Shown here piece after piece: positions 48,643-59,788 of a stretch of DNA of 64,000 nt (positions within the stretch are counted from its first letter, which is position 1; the number at the start of each line of letters is the position of its first letter). The position numbers were made by a program, and so were the translations under genes. Source of the DNA: SAR202 cluster bacterium (GTDB lineage: Bacteria; Chloroflexota; Dehalococcoidia; Lucifugimonadales; Lucifugimonadaceae); the NCBI GenBank assembly GCA_009392215.1, contig VFGZ01000051.1, positions 1 to 64,000 of the forward strand, written 5' to 3'. The notes beneath the pieces were generated by a model. It was not told the DNA's origin, did no database searches, and saw nothing but the letters and a program-made list of their open reading frames with translations.

Positions 48643-49469
48643 TGGGACTGAAAGAATACAAGCCTACATCTCCCGGTCGTCGAGATACAGTTGCGGACGA
48701 TTATAAGGACTTAACAAGAAGTACGCCTGAAAAATCCTTACTTGCGCCTGTTAAAAAGAAGGGTGGAAGAAATAACCGCGGCCGGGTAACCGTCAGACAC
48801 CGTGGTGGTGGGCACAAACGGCGCTACAGAATTATCGATTTCAAGCGTGATAAGGCTGGCATAGCCACTGTTAAGTCTATTGAGTACGATCCAAATCGAA
48901 CGGCAAGAATCGCTCTCGTATTATTTGAAGATGGAACCAAGCGCTATATTGTTGCTCCTGATAACGTGTCGGTAGGTGATGTTGTCCAAAGTGGGGGCTC
49001 CGCGCCGGTAGCAACAGGTAACTCTCGACCTTTAGGGACACTCCCTACCGGAACACTTGTGCATAATATTGAGGCCGCTCCTGGCAACGGTGGTCAGATT
49101 GCAAAGAGTGCTGGGGCAGTCGCCCAAGTGATGGCTCATGAATCGGGTTATACATTGGTTCGACTTCCGTCAGGGGAAATGCGTCGCTTATTAAGTGAAT
49201 GCTCAGCTACAGTGGGTCAGGTGTCAAATCTTGATCATAAGAACCAAAAATTAGGTAAGGCAGGTAGAAACCGACATCGTGGTCGTCGTCCTACTGTTCG
49301 CGGTTCAGTCATGAGTCCAGCTGCTCACCCGCACGGTGGTGGCGAAGGCCGATCTGGCATTGGAATGCCCGGCCCGAAGACTCCTTGGGGTAAGCCAGCG
49401 CTGGGCAAACGCACGCGTCGTAATAAGAGTACGAATAAGTTTATTTTGAGACGGAGGTATGACCGCTAG
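48642..49469 (+). CDS. rplB: 50S ribosomal protein L2
   Basis: [48 protein letters not shown]. Confidence 0.98.
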   Translation: MGLKEYKPTSPGRRDTVADDYKDLTRSTPEKSLLAPVKKKGGRNNRGRVTVRHRGGGHKRRYRIIDFKRDKAGIATVKSIEYDPNRTARIALVLFEDGTKRYIVAPDNVSVGDVVQSGGSAPVATGNSRPLGTLPTGTLVHNIEAAPGNGGQIAKSAGAVAQVMAHESGYTLVRLPSGEMRRLLSECSATVGQVSNLDHKNQKLGKAGRNRHRGRRPTVRGSVMSPAAHPHGGGEGRSGIGMPGPKTPWGKPALGKRTRRNKSTNKFILRRRYDR

Positions 49470-49506
49470 AAACCGATCAGGTTGTTGGCAGTCCATATGA
49501 AAACAG

Positions 49507-49785
49507 ATGTCAAGGTCAATTAAAAAAGGTCCTTACGTAGACCCAAAATTGATGAAAAAAGTTAAGGTTATCCAAGAAGCTGGATCGCGCGATGTTATCC
49601 GAACCTGGGCACGTGCTTCGATGATAATGCCTGAAATGGTTGGTCTTACAATTGCTGTTCATGACGGTCGACGGTTCATACCTATATTAATAACTGAAAA
49701 TATGGTGGGTCATAGGCTTGGCGAATTTGCTCCTACTAGGACTTTTCGTGGCCATATCGGTAGATCTGATCGGGTAACAGGTTAA
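49507..49785 (+). CDS. rpsS: 30S ribosomal protein S19
   Basis: [19 protein letters not shown]...[17 protein letters not shown]. Confidence 0.98.
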   Translation: MSRSIKKGPYVDPKLMKKVKVIQEAGSRDVIRTWARASMIMPEMVGLTIAVHDGRRFIPILITENMVGHRLGEFAPTRTFRGHIGRSDRVTG

Positions 49786-49787
49786 TC

Positions 49788-50123
49788 ATGGCAATTGCAA
49801 GAACAAAAAACGTAGGTATTTCAGATTACAAACTTCGACTCGTTATGGATCAGATTCGAGGCAAAATGGTTACTGAGGCGATCCCGATGCTCCGGTACAT
49901 GACTAGTCCTGCTGCCGCTGAAATTTTGAAAATTCTTAATGCTGCAACTGCTAATGCAGAAAATAATGATCTTCAATCTCGTTCTGATTTAAAGATAGTG
50001 AGAATCACAGCGGATAAGGCAACTTGGCTTCGGCGCTACAGACCGAAAGCTCGTGGACGTGTTGGTGCATTTGATAGGCCAACATCCCATATCACAATTG
50101 AAGTTGATGAGATAAGGGTTTAG
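49788..50123 (+). CDS. rplV: 50S ribosomal protein L22
   Basis: KLRLVMDQIRGK...RYRPKARGRVGAFDRPTSHITIEV. Confidence 0.97.
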   Translation: MAIARTKNVGISDYKLRLVMDQIRGKMVTEAIPMLRYMTSPAAAEILKILNAATANAENNDLQSRSDLKIVRITADKATWLRRYRPKARGRVGAFDRPTSHITIEVDEIRV

Positions 50124-50125
50124 AT

Positions 50126-50923
50126 ATGGGTCAAAAGACACACCCAATAGGGTTTCGGCTTGGAGGAGTGCAGGATTGGCGAGCCCACTGGTTTGCTAGT
50201 AAGGCCTCAGACTATCGTCATTTAACCGAAGAAGATCAGGCTATCCGTACCCTGATTGATGGACGCTACGCCGAATCTGGGGCGATCTCCCGAGTGGAGA
50301 TTGAGCGAGGAGCCCAAGATTTGGTTGTAACGATCAATACTGCCAGGCCGGGCATCATAATCGGTAGAGGTGGCACACGTGTTGATGAATTGAGGGCCGA
50401 CTTAGAAAAATTAACGCAGAAGCGTTCACGTCTCAACATCCAAGAAATACGTCAGCCTGAACTCGATGCGATTCTCGTGGGGGAGGCTATAGCGGAGCAA
50501 TTGGAAAGGCGTGTTGCTTATAGGCGTGCAGTTCGTCTTGCTATGCAGCGAACCATGCAGTCTGGTGCTTTGGGCATTAAAGTGGTTGTATCGGGTCGTC
50601 TTGGTGGTGCGGAAATTGCCCGAACTGACAAACAGAAGGAAGGTCGTACACCTCTTCATACCCTGCGCGCTCAAATTGACTTTGCAGTATCCGAAGCGAA
50701 AACAACCTTCGGTGTAATCGGTATAAAGGTGTGGATCTATACAGGAGACATGATTCCGTCCGCTACCAATCTTAGGGCTCGGTCGATGGCCCGTGTTTCA
50801 TTAGGTGTAACACGGGATAATCAGGAAAATCCTAACGCATCAGCGGATGAATCAAACAAATCGGATGTTTCTAGTTCTTCGGATTCATCGGATAAAGGTT
50901 CTGATAATGGGAGTGCCGGTTAG
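50126..50923 (+). CDS. rpsC: 30S ribosomal protein S3
   Basis: [30 protein letters not shown]; Ser/Asp-rich tail. Confidence 0.98.
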   Translation: MGQKTHPIGFRLGGVQDWRAHWFASKASDYRHLTEEDQAIRTLIDGRYAESGAISRVEIERGAQDLVVTINTARPGIIIGRGGTRVDELRADLEKLTQKRSRLNIQEIRQPELDAILVGEAIAEQLERRVAYRRAVRLAMQRTMQSGALGIKVVVSGRLGGAEIARTDKQKEGRTPLHTLRAQIDFAVSEAKTTFGVIGIKVWIYTGDMIPSATNLRARSMARVSLGVTRDNQENPNASADESNKSDVSSSSDSSDKGSDNGSAG

Positions 50924-50925
50924 TT

Positions 50926-51342
50926 ATGCTTCAACCCAAGCGAACAAAATTTCGTAAAGAACATCGCGGTCGAATGAAAGGGATTCGTTCAAAGGGTTCG
51001 ACTCTTGTAAATGGAGAGTATGGGTTGAAGGCAGAAGGCCCGGGTTGGGTTACTGCGAGAGAGATCGAGGCTGCGCGTCGGGCAATCACCGGTTATGTAA
51101 AACGTGGAGGTCAGCTTTGGGTTCGGTTGTTTCCTGCAAAGCCTGTGAGTGCCAGACCGGCTGAAACTCGTATGGGCGGGGGTAAAGGTGCTGTTGATCA
51201 GTGGGTTGCCGTTGTGAGACGAGGTCGAGTGCTTTATGAAATAGCTGATGTTCCTGAGGAGGCAGCACGCGAAGCACTTAGGCGGGCAGCGCATAAGCTG
51301 TCGGTGCCTACGAAGATTGTAGCTAGAAGTGAAGAATTTTAA
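50926..51342 (+). CDS. rplP: 50S ribosomal protein L16
   Basis: [44 protein letters not shown]. Confidence 0.98.
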   Translation: MLQPKRTKFRKEHRGRMKGIRSKGSTLVNGEYGLKAEGPGWVTAREIEAARRAITGYVKRGGQLWVRLFPAKPVSARPAETRMGGGKGAVDQWVAVVRRGRVLYEIADVPEEAAREALRRAAHKLSVPTKIVARSEEF

Positions 51343-51397
51343 TCAAGCCCGTTACTGGGCGTAGAACGAATAGACCGAATGTGGCAGGAACTTGTGA

Positions 51398-51637
51398 GTG
51401 ATGCAGATTACAGAAGTAAGAGAATTAAGCGATAGTGAGCTAGAAAAAGAGCTTACTGAACAGGAACGAGCCTTAATGAACCTGAGGTTTAGAAAGGCGA
51501 CAATGCAATTAACGAATACTAACGAACTCGGGAATACGAGGAAAACAATAGCGCGCATTAAGACGGTAATTCGAGAGCGTGCCATTACTGCAAGTATGAC
51601 AAGTAAATCAAATAAATCTCTGGCGCAAGGAGAATAG
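51398..51637 (+). CDS. rpmC: 50S ribosomal protein L29
   Basis: EVRELSDSELEKELTEQERALMNLRFRKATMQLTNTNEL. Confidence 0.95.
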   Translation: MMQITEVRELSDSELEKELTEQERALMNLRFRKATMQLTNTNELGNTRKTIARIKTVIRERAITASMTSKSNKSLAQGE

Positions 51638-51638
51638 G

Positions 51639-51971
51639 TTGGCCCGCAAACAACAGACTGGTACTGTCCTGAAAGACCAAAATGACAAGAGTATTGTTGT
51701 GGGTGTTTCTTGGTTGCAGCGTGACCGGATTTACAAGAAAGCTCGCCGCCAGATTACTAAATTTGTAGTTCATGATGAATCGAATAAGGCAACGGTTGGT
51801 GATCGTGTATTGATAGAAGAGTCTCGACCGATTTCGAAAACTAAGCGTTGGCGTTTGGTTGACATTCTCGATAGAGTTGAGTTAGCTGAGGTTCAACCTT
51901 CGGATATTGATAATGAAGCTGATTGGGCGGGCACACCAGGTGCGGGCGGATCTGAGGGCTCACTTAAATGA
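51639..51971 (+). CDS. rpsQ: 30S ribosomal protein S17
   Basis: [18 protein letters not shown]...[28 protein letters not shown] start. Confidence 0.96.
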   Translation: MARKQQTGTVLKDQNDKSIVVGVSWLQRDRIYKKARRQITKFVVHDESNKATVGDRVLIEESRPISKTKRWRLVDILDRVELAEVQPSDIDNEADWAGTPGAGGSEGSLK

Positions 51972-52336
51972 TTCAGAGAGAGACACGGCTTAAGGTTGCT
52001 GATAACTCGGGTGCTCGCGAAGTGTTATGTATCAATATCATCGGTGGGAGTGCGCGCCGTTACGCTAGCTTAGGGGATGTTATTACCTGTGCCGTAAAAG
52101 ATGCGCAACCTGGCGGTACTGTAAAAATGCACCAAGTTGTAAAGGCTGTTGTTGTTAGGACTTCCAAAGAGGTTCGGCGCACCGATGGTTCGTACATCCG
52201 ATTTGACGATAATGCTTGCGTGATAATCGGGGACGATGAAAACCCTCGAGGGACTCGTATATTCGGTCCAGTAGCCCGTGAACTGAGAAACAAGCAGTTC
52301 ATGCGTATTGTGTCTTTGGCACCGGAGGTTTTGTGA
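51968..52336 (+). CDS. rplN: 50S ribosomal protein L14
   Basis: [27 protein letters not shown]. Confidence 0.98.
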   Translation: MIQRETRLKVADNSGAREVLCINIIGGSARRYASLGDVITCAVKDAQPGGTVKMHQVVKAVVVRTSKEVRRTDGSYIRFDDNACVIIGDDENPRGTRIFGPVARELRNKQFMRIVSLAPEVL

Positions 52337-52339
52337 TTA

Positions 52340-52654
52340 ATGAGTCAAACTCGTATTAAACGAGATGATCAAGTGATGGTCATCAGTGGCAAAGATAAGG
52401 GTAAGCGAGGTTCAGTCATACGAGTTCTCGTTTCGGAGAATAGAGTCGTCGTTGAGGGAGTTAATATGGTTACTCGCCATGTCAAGGCTCAGCCTGGCGT
52501 AGCGCAGACCGGAATGGTACAAGGCGAGGCATCTATTTCATTGTCCAATGTAATGCTTATTGATCCAGAGACTGGAAATGTTGGTCGATCTGGTCAGAAT
52601 ATTCTTGAAGACGGAACGAAAGTAAGGGTGGTCAAGAGTGGTAAGCGCTCCTGA
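52340..52654 (+). CDS. rplX: 50S ribosomal protein L24
   Basis: [24 protein letters not shown]. Confidence 0.97.
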   Translation: MSQTRIKRDDQVMVISGKDKGKRGSVIRVLVSENRVVVEGVNMVTRHVKAQPGVAQTGMVQGEASISLSNVMLIDPETGNVGRSGQNILEDGTKVRVVKSGKRS

Positions 52655-53414
52655 CGATAATATGACTGAAGAACAGAAAACAAAGGCAAAGGCTTCTAAT
52701 AAAAAAAGTAAGAAGGCATCGGCGAAAAAGCCTGTGGCGGAGAAAGCCGCAGTAAAAGGATCATCGACTCGGAAATCCAAAGCCCCCAAAACTTCTAAGT
52801 CTCAGGTTACGGCCAAACCAAAACCTAAGACTTATGTGACGCGGGAGCAAATTCCTCGAATGAAACTAATATATGCTGAAGAAGTAGTTCAGGTACTGAC
52901 ACGTGAGTTCGGGTATAAGAATTCTATGGAAGTTCCTAGGATTGTGAAGATTGTTCTCAATATTGGTTTGGGTGAAGCACTTGAGAGCAACTCAGCTGTT
53001 GGCGCTGCAGTCGGAGATCTTCAGAAGATATCAGGGCAGAAACCAATCGAAAATCGTGCCAAGGTGTCGATTGCCAACTTTAAATTGCGGGAAGGCTCGG
53101 TTGTTGGCACATCTGTTACATTGCGTGGGAATCGCATGTGGCAGTTTTATGATCGATTTGTGAATATTACTCTTCCTCGTGTACGTGACTTTCGTGGTAT
53201 TAGTCGCACTTCTTTTGATGGAAGAGGGAATTATTCTCTTGGAATGCGTGACCAATCGACGTTTCCTGAAATTGACTACAATGAGATTGATCGGATGCGA
53301 GGAATGCAGTTGAATTTTGTCACCACTGCTCGCTCTGATGAAGAGGGGCGTCGGCTTCTTGAACTGCTTGGCATGCCGTTTGCGCGTGTCGATGAACCCG
53401 TTGGGGCTCTTTAA
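52638..53414 (+). CDS. rplE: 50S ribosomal protein L5 with Lys/Ala-rich N-terminal extension
   Basis: Core from [38 protein letters not shown]; alternative ATG at 52662. Confidence 0.95.
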   Translation: MVSAPDDNMTEEQKTKAKASNKKSKKASAKKPVAEKAAVKGSSTRKSKAPKTSKSQVTAKPKPKTYVTREQIPRMKLIYAEEVVQVLTREFGYKNSMEVPRIVKIVLNIGLGEALESNSAVGAAVGDLQKISGQKPIENRAKVSIANFKLREGSVVGTSVTLRGNRMWQFYDRFVNITLPRVRDFRGISRTSFDGRGNYSLGMRDQSTFPEIDYNEIDRMRGMQLNFVTTARSDEEGRRLLELLGMPFARVDEPVGAL

Positions 53415-53437
53415 ATAAATAATGTGGAGTTTATATT

Positions 53438-53743
53438 TTGGCTAAAAAGTCGATGATTCAAAGGGAAAAGCGTCGCAAGAAAATGGTGAATGCCAAAGCA
53501 GATATGCGTGAAGAATTACGTAAGGCTTCGGTTGATATTCATCGGTCTGCTGAAGAGCGATTTGCGGCTCGTCAAGAGCTGGCCAAATTACCACGTAACT
53601 CTGCAGCGATACGTTTGCGCAACCGTTGTGCTGTTTCGGGTCGTCCCAGGGGCTACATGCGTTTTTTTGGCCTATCCCGAATCGCTTTTCGTGACCTTGC
53701 GTTGAAAGGCGAGTTGCCTGGAATACGTAAGGGAAGCTTGTGA
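53438..53743 (+). CDS. rpsN: 30S ribosomal protein S14, long cysteine-poor form
   Basis: MAKKSMIQREKRRKKM...LRNRCAVSGRPRGYMRFFGLSRIAFRDLALKGELPG; TTG start; no CxxC pair. Confidence 0.97.
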   Translation: MAKKSMIQREKRRKKMVNAKADMREELRKASVDIHRSAEERFAARQELAKLPRNSAAIRLRNRCAVSGRPRGYMRFFGLSRIAFRDLALKGELPGIRKGSL

Positions 53744-53777
53744 TACTCACTATTTTAAATCGAGAGAATTTGTAAAG

Positions 53778-54179
53778 TTGCCAGTAACAGATCCAATAGC
53801 CGATATGCTCACCCGAATACGTAACGCGGTTCAAGTGCGACATGAATCACTTCAGATACCTGCGTCTCGTATGAAGTCTTCTCTTTTGAAGCTCATTGCT
53901 GAAGAGGGATTTATATCGAGTTTCTCGGTTCAAGAAACCGATTCAACTGCCAAAACACTTGAAGTTAAGTTGCGTTACTACGAAGATAAATCTCCTGTAA
54001 TCCAAGGGTTGAAACGCGTAAGTAAACCTGGCCTGAGGGTTTATGTTGGCAAGAACGAAGTGCCTCGATATTTCGGTGGTCTTGGAGTTGCGTTTATGTC
54101 TACTTCAAAGGGAGTTATGACAGGCCAGCAGGCTCGTCGTGAGGGTGTCGGCGGGGAATTGCTTTTTTACATTTGGTAA
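53778..54179 (+). CDS. rpsH: 30S ribosomal protein S8
   Basis: DPIADMLTRIRNAVQVRHESLQIPASRMK. Confidence 0.97.
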   Translation: MPVTDPIADMLTRIRNAVQVRHESLQIPASRMKSSLLKLIAEEGFISSFSVQETDSTAKTLEVKLRYYEDKSPVIQGLKRVSKPGLRVYVGKNEVPRYFGGLGVAFMSTSKGVMTGQQARREGVGGELLFYIW

Positions 54180-54235
54180 GACTACGGTCTTGGTTCAATA
54201 ACTAGAAACATGTTTTTTGTGAGAGAAGATATACA

Positions 54236-54784
54236 GTGTCTCGAATAGGTCAAGCTCCGATAATTGTTCCTGATGGGGTCGAGATTAAGCTCGAAGGTAC
54301 TACAGTGACTGTAAAAGGTAAGGCTGGAGAGTTGGCGCGTACTTTTCCGGCGAGTATGAGAATCGATTTGACTGATGGGGTACTTAGCGTGAATCGATCA
54401 GATGACGAACCTGAACAACGGGCCTTGCATGGTCTTACTCGTAGTTTGCTTAATAATATGGTGATTGGTTGTTCGGATGGTTTTTCAAAGAGACTCGAGC
54501 TGATCGGAACTGGTTACAGAGTGCAACAAAAGGGTCAAGGATTGGAAGTTAATGTTGGGTATTCTCACCCTATTGATATTCAACCGATTGGAAATAATAA
54601 ACTTACGGCTGATGGTCAGACGTTCATTGTTGTTAGTGGTCCTAGCAAAGAAGACGTAGGTGATCAGGCGGCTCGAATACGGAAGGTTCGAAAACCAAAC
54701 CCGTATACGGGTAAAGGTATTAAGTATTCAGACGAAGTCATTCGACGTAAAGCTGGTAAAACAGCAGTTGGAACGGGTGTTTAG
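54236..54784 (+). CDS. rplF: 50S ribosomal protein L6
   Basis: [33 protein letters not shown]. Confidence 0.97.
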   Translation: MSRIGQAPIIVPDGVEIKLEGTTVTVKGKAGELARTFPASMRIDLTDGVLSVNRSDDEPEQRALHGLTRSLLNNMVIGCSDGFSKRLELIGTGYRVQQKGQGLEVNVGYSHPIDIQPIGNNKLTADGQTFIVVSGPSKEDVGDQAARIRKVRKPNPYTGKGIKYSDEVIRRKAGKTAVGTGV

Positions 54785-54786
54785 CA

Positions 54787-55140
54787 ATGGGCAATAGAAA
54801 GTTCGATACTCGAAAAAGGTGGATCAGGCATCGACGTGTTCGTAAGAATATACGGGGCGTGTCGTCGCGTCCTAGATTGGCCATTTTTCGTAGTAGTAAT
54901 CATATTTATGCTCAAGTGATTGATGACGATCGTGGCCATACTTTGGCTGCGGCGACATCACTCGATATTAAAAGTGACGATGTGAAGACGAATATCGCAA
55001 AAGCGGTTGGTGAAAAAATTGCCAAGTCCGCTCTTTCAGCTGGCATTACCAAGGTTGTATTTGACCGAGGTGGTTACAAATATCACGGTCGAGTTAAAGC
55101 GCTAGCTGATGCTGCTCGATCAGGAGGACTTAACTTTTAA
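54787..55140 (+). CDS. rplR: 50S ribosomal protein L18
   Basis: [51 protein letters not shown]. Confidence 0.97.
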   Translation: MGNRKFDTRKRWIRHRRVRKNIRGVSSRPRLAIFRSSNHIYAQVIDDDRGHTLAAATSLDIKSDDVKTNIAKAVGEKIAKSALSAGITKVVFDRGGYKYHGRVKALADAARSGGLNF

Positions 55141-55757
55141 TGGTTGCGTCTCAGAATGATTCACGTAATGGGCCCGGTAGAGGCAATAATTCAGACGCTC
55201 GCGGGCCAGGTAGTGCACGTAGGCAAGGAGGGGAACGTCGATCTCGACGTCCAAGGCGTGAAGAAGAAGATTCCGGTCTTGTTGAGCGAGTCGTAAAGAT
55301 TCGCAGAGTTTCTAAAGTAGTCAAAGGCGGCAGAAACCTGACATTCAACGCAATGGTTGTAGTCGGAGATGGTAATGGAAATGTTGGTGCCGCTCTTGGT
55401 GCTGCGGGTGCTGTTCCTGATGCAGTGCGGAAGGGTACAACATTTGCCAAAAAGGCTATGTCGCATGTCGAATTGAATGGACCAACAATTCCTCACGAAA
55501 TCACATCAAAATTTTCTGGTGCGAAGGTTTTGTTGAAACCTGCTGCACCCGGGACGGGTGTGATTGCAGGAGGTGGTGTTCGCGCGGTTATGGAGGCAGT
55601 TGGCGTAAAGGATGTACTCTCAAAGACATTTGGTTCAGCCAATACGATTAATATTGTGAGAGCTACACTCGATGCACTTCATCAACTCCGAGATCCCATT
55701 GTCGCGATTGAACGAAGAAAAGGTATAACGGCTTCTCTCGAAGAAGAAAACTCGTAG
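55140..55757 (+). CDS. rpsE: 30S ribosomal protein S5
   Basis: [37 protein letters not shown]. Confidence 0.97.
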   Translation: MVASQNDSRNGPGRGNNSDARGPGSARRQGGERRSRRPRREEEDSGLVERVVKIRRVSKVVKGGRNLTFNAMVVVGDGNGNVGAALGAAGAVPDAVRKGTTFAKKAMSHVELNGPTIPHEITSKFSGAKVLLKPAAPGTGVIAGGGVRAVMEAVGVKDVLSKTFGSANTINIVRATLDALHQLRDPIVAIERRKGITASLEEENS

Positions 55758-55769
55758 ATTCAATAAACT

Positions 55770-55952
55770 ATGCCCCAATTACGCATTACACAATTAAAGA
55801 GTGAAATAGGTATTAAGCCGGATCAGAAAGCGACCCTTAAAGCGCTCGGGCTCCACAGGATTCGGCATGCGGTTACAAAGAACGACAGTCCTCAGATTCG
55901 AGGCATGTTAAAAAAAGTTTTGCATTTGGTTGCTGTAGAGGAAACAAAGTAA
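55770..55952 (+). CDS. rpmD: 50S ribosomal protein L30
   Basis: LRITQLKSEIGIKPDQKATLKALGLHRIRHAV. Confidence 0.94.
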   Translation: MPQLRITQLKSEIGIKPDQKATLKALGLHRIRHAVTKNDSPQIRGMLKKVLHLVAVEETK

Positions 55953-55994
55953 ATATTTAGCTAATGATAATTCGCTCTAGGTAGTAATTTAGAT

Positions 55995-56471
55995 ATGTCT
56001 GGTCTCCATCAATTAAAACCTTCTAAAAATTCAAATAAAAATCGTAAACGTGTCGGTCGAGGTGACGGTTCCGGGAATGGTACTTATTCCGGTCGAGGTT
56101 CTAAGGGACAGAAACAGCGTGGTAATGTTCCGTTTCTGTTTGAAGGTGGTCAACTCCCACTTATAAAACGTTTGCCACACATGCGTGGTTTCACCAATAT
56201 TTTCCGTGTGGAATCGATACCTGTTAACGTTCAATCTCTTGAACAGTTTAAATCCGGTTCAGACGTAACGGTTGAAAATCTCGTAGCTGTAGGTGCTGTT
56301 CGTAAGAGAAACGCACACATCAAGATCCTTGGCAATGGCAAACTTACCAAGAAATTGAATGTTATTGCGCATGCTTTTAGCAAGCGTGCTCAACAAAAGA
56401 TTGAGGATGCTGGAGGAACTGCCACAGTAGTAGGGGCAGATGAATCAGGCGAATCAACGATAGCTAAATAG
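55995..56471 (+). CDS. rplO: 50S ribosomal protein L15
   Basis: KRVGRGDGSGNGTYSGRGSKGQKQR; FEGGQLPLIKRLPHMRGF. Confidence 0.97.
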   Translation: MSGLHQLKPSKNSNKNRKRVGRGDGSGNGTYSGRGSKGQKQRGNVPFLFEGGQLPLIKRLPHMRGFTNIFRVESIPVNVQSLEQFKSGSDVTVENLVAVGAVRKRNAHIKILGNGKLTKKLNVIAHAFSKRAQQKIEDAGGTATVVGADESGESTIAK

Positions 56472-56482
56472 ATTAAGTAATC

Positions 56483-57838
56483 ATGACCCAGGCTACACAA
56501 ACCTCCGAATCTGCAGTACCTGCCTTATTCCGTGCTGCAGCGGATGCTTGGCGTATCCCGGATCTTCGATTCAGGATTCTGTTCACACTGGGGATTCTGG
56601 TTTTATTTAGATTTTTCGCTCATGTCCCCGTTCCAGGAGTGGATAGAGAGGCTTTAGCGGCTGCTTTTGAAGCGAACCCTTTGCTCGGTTTTCTTGATCT
56701 GTTTTCAGGAGGTGCGCTCAGGAACCTTTCTATTGCTGCACTTGGCGTGTATCCCTACATCACAGCATCCATCATCCTGCAAATAATGACACCTATTATT
56801 CCTACTCTGAAAAATCTTTCTCAGGAAGGTGAAGGAGGTCGTCAGGCGATAAACCGATACACACACTATTTGACTGTTCCGTTGGCTTTCCTTCAAGGTT
56901 ATGGTCAATTGAATTTGTTCGCAGGTGGATTTGCTTCACAAAGTGGAGCCGCTATCACTGGTATTGGTTTTGGGGCTGACACTTTGAACACGGTTACGAT
57001 CTTAACAGCGATGACGGCTGGAACGATGTTATTGGTATGGATGGGAGAGCTTGTTACTGAGAAAGGTATCGGTAACGGGATATCCTTGATCATCTTTGCA
57101 GGTATCGTTTCTACCCTGCCACAGGTTGTTGGCCAATTATGGTTGTTGCGTGAACAAACTTTTCAAGTTGGGATGCTTATATTCATTGCGATAGCGATTG
57201 TTTATTTGATTGTATATTTCGCTGAAGCGCAGCGAAAAATTCCTGTTCAATATGGACGAAGTGTATTCCGGGGTGGTCAGATGTATAGACAATCGGGCGC
57301 CACTCATATCCCGTTGCGCGTGAATGCAGCTGGAATGATTCCATTAATATTTGCTTTTTCGATTTTGATTTTGCCTTCAGTGGTTGCCAGTTATTTTAAT
57401 GATGGCTCGGGTGGGCTTATCTCGAATATAGCCAATTTCTTTCAAAATTCATTTGGGCCGACGAGTACCATGTATTGGGTAGCGGTGTTTTTACTCGTGG
57501 TTATCTTCACCTTCTTTTATACATTAGTTGTTCACAATCAACAGAATCTCGCGGAAAACCTTCAAAAAAATGGTGGTTTCGTTCCTGGTATTCGCCCCGG
57601 GCCGCCAACCAAAATTTATCTAATGCGTGTCGTCTTGCGCATTACTTGGGGTGGTGCGTTATTTTTAGGTGGTGTTGCCATCGTGCCGTACCTCGCCCAG
57701 TTGGTTACTAATTTACCTAACGCCACGACCATACTTCAAAGTACAAGCCTGCTTATTATGGTGGGTGTTGCACTGGACACAATGCGACAATTGGAATCGC
57801 AATTGTTGATGCGAAACTATGAAGGATTCGTCCGCTAG
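56483..57838 (+). CDS. secY: preprotein translocase subunit SecY
   Basis: RFFAHVPVPGVD; LGVYPYITASIILQI; FAEAQRKIPVQYGR. Confidence 0.98.
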   Translation: MTQATQTSESAVPALFRAAADAWRIPDLRFRILFTLGILVLFRFFAHVPVPGVDREALAAAFEANPLLGFLDLFSGGALRNLSIAALGVYPYITASIILQIMTPIIPTLKNLSQEGEGGRQAINRYTHYLTVPLAFLQGYGQLNLFAGGFASQSGAAITGIGFGADTLNTVTILTAMTAGTMLLVWMGELVTEKGIGNGISLIIFAGIVSTLPQVVGQLWLLREQTFQVGMLIFIAIAIVYLIVYFAEAQRKIPVQYGRSVFRGGQMYRQSGATHIPLRVNAAGMIPLIFAFSILILPSVVASYFNDGSGGLISNIANFFQNSFGPTSTMYWVAVFLLVVIFTFFYTLVVHNQQNLAENLQKNGGFVPGIRPGPPTKIYLMRVVLRITWGGALFLGGVAIVPYLAQLVTNLPNATTILQSTSLLIMVGVALDTMRQLESQLLMRNYEGFVR

Positions 57839-57855
57839 CGACTGTTTATGAGTAA

Positions 57856-58506
57856 ATGCGTATAGTTTTATTGGGCCCCCCAGGAGCGGGTAAAGGGACG
57901 CAGGCACGTCGACTTGCGGAGTCGACCGGCATGACGCACCTATCAACCGGAGACATGCTACGTTCTGAAGTTGCATCAGGTACCGAATTAGGTTTACTTG
58001 CTAAGAAGTTTATGGATAGTGGGGAGTTGGTACCAGATTCGGACATAATAGCGATGATTCAACAGCATATCGCTGATCCCGAAGGTGTATTACTTGATGG
58101 TTTTCCGAGAACTCTAGTTCAGGCGAAATCACTTGATAAAGCGCTCGACCACGCTAATTTACCTATCGATCAAGTTATTCATATGTCAGTCAACACTGAC
58201 GAACTCATACGGAGGTTATCCAGCAGAGTTGTCTGCAAAGAATGCCAGACGCCTTATAACTTGGAAGTAGATCCACCTGTTAAGTCAGGTGTTTGTGATC
58301 AATGTGCGGGGGACGTGATAGTCCGAGACGATGACAGGCCTGATGCTGTTAAGAATCGCATGAAGGTGTACGAAGAGTTGACGGCTCCTGTTCTGGACTA
58401 CTACCAACTGCATAGGAATGTAGCTGAGGTAATTGCTACAGGAACACCTGATGCGGTATTTGCCAAACTTAGTACAGCAATAAGATCCGGTGCACCATTC
58501 AACTGA
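57856..58506 (+). CDS. adk: adenylate kinase (Cys4 LID)
   Basis: LLGPPGAGKGTQA; DGFPRTLVQA; CKEC...CDQC in LID. Confidence 0.97.
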   Translation: MRIVLLGPPGAGKGTQARRLAESTGMTHLSTGDMLRSEVASGTELGLLAKKFMDSGELVPDSDIIAMIQQHIADPEGVLLDGFPRTLVQAKSLDKALDHANLPIDQVIHMSVNTDELIRRLSSRVVCKECQTPYNLEVDPPVKSGVCDQCAGDVIVRDDDRPDAVKNRMKVYEELTAPVLDYYQLHRNVAEVIATGTPDAVFAKLSTAIRSGAPFN

Positions 58507-58524
58507 GCGCGTATTTGAGATATA

Positions 58525-59340
58525 ATGAGGAGCGTTCGTTCTTTGAACAGTGAATCGACACCCAAAATCGTTTCTGGCAGCAATTTTGCTCTAAGTCCTG
58601 TTTTGAAGACAAGATTAGAATTGCAAGCGATGCGTGAGGCGGGTCGTGTTGTCGCGTTTGCTGTTAGAAAGGCGTTCGATGCGCTCGAGCAGGGAATAAC
58701 GACTCGGGAGATGGATTCAATTGCTCGTGAGGCAATTGAATCTGAAGGTGCAAAACCTGGGTTTTTAGGTCTTTATGGGTTTCCAGCAACAGCATGCATA
58801 TCGATTAATGAAGAAATTGTGCACGGTATACCTGGAGATCGAATTGTACGATCGGGCGACTTAGTTACTCTTGACTGCGGTGCTTTGGTGGACGGGTATA
58901 ACAGCGATTATGCGATGACAAAGGTTGTAGGTGACTCGACAAGAGAAAAGGACGATCTGATTGATACGACTCGTGAGTCGTTGGAGGCGGGGATTAACGC
59001 AGCCCGACATGGAAATCGCATAGGTGATATATCTAATGCTATTGAGACGTATGTGGTTCCTAGGTCTTACGAATTGGTTCGTGAATATGTTGGTCATGGG
59101 ATTGGAAAACGCTTACATGAGCCACCGCAGGTTCCTAATCTCGGGAAATCTGGTCAGGGTCTCGAGCTTCAGGTTGGGTTGGTTTTGGCGATAGAACCGA
59201 TGGTGAATGTTGGTGGATGGCAGACACGGACACTTGATGATGAGTGGACGGTTGTGACAGCAGACGGTTCTCTGTCGTGTCATTTTGAACATACGGTAGC
59301 TATTACGGAGGACGGTCCGCTGGTGCTCACAGTTGAATAA
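58525..59340 (+). CDS. map: methionine aminopeptidase type I
   Basis: ACISINEEIVHGIPG; YVGHGIGKRLHEPPQVPN; 5' boundary uncertain. Confidence 0.95.
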   Translation: MRSVRSLNSESTPKIVSGSNFALSPVLKTRLELQAMREAGRVVAFAVRKAFDALEQGITTREMDSIAREAIESEGAKPGFLGLYGFPATACISINEEIVHGIPGDRIVRSGDLVTLDCGALVDGYNSDYAMTKVVGDSTREKDDLIDTTRESLEAGINAARHGNRIGDISNAIETYVVPRSYELVREYVGHGIGKRLHEPPQVPNLGKSGQGLELQVGLVLAIEPMVNVGGWQTRTLDDEWTVVTADGSLSCHFEHTVAITEDGPLVLTVE

Positions 59341-59372
59341 CAGTGATAATCGGCAAATAGGCGGAGTATAAC

Positions 59373-59591
59373 TTGGCAAAAAAGGAAGCAATAGAAGTAG
59401 AAGGTCTTGTTAATGAGGCGTTACCTAACGCTTTTTTTAAGATCGAACTTCCGAATGGTCATGAAGTTTTGGCACATGCATCAGGAAAAATTCGTAAAAA
59501 CTTTATTCGCATTCTTCCTGGCGATAAAGTTTTAGTCGAGCTTTCCACATACGATCTAACTCGTGGGCGAATTACATACCGATTTAAATAG
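59373..59591 (+). CDS. infA: translation initiation factor IF-1
   Basis: [58 protein letters not shown]. Confidence 0.98.
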   Translation: MAKKEAIEVEGLVNEALPNAFFKIELPNGHEVLAHASGKIRKNFIRILPGDKVLVELSTYDLTRGRITYRFK

Positions 59592-59647
59592 TAGTTATCT
59601 GATCAGTTTTTGGCTGAGCGTGTTATGGAGATAAAACGAGATAAATT

Positions 59648-59764
59648 ATGAAAGTAAAGGCATCAGTCAAGGCTAAACACCCTGGCAGCAAAATTGTTCG
59701 TCGAAAGGGCCGCGTGTACGTGATTAACAAACAAACTCCCCGCCTTAAGGCGCGGCAGGGTTAG
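59648..59764 (+). CDS. rpmJ: 50S ribosomal protein L36, cysteine-free form (absent from the supplied ORF track)
   Basis: [38 protein letters not shown]. Confidence 0.95.
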   Translation: MKVKASVKAKHPGSKIVRRKGRVYVINKQTPRLKARQG

Positions 59765-59788
59765 GGACTGAATAGGAGAAATCGTTTT

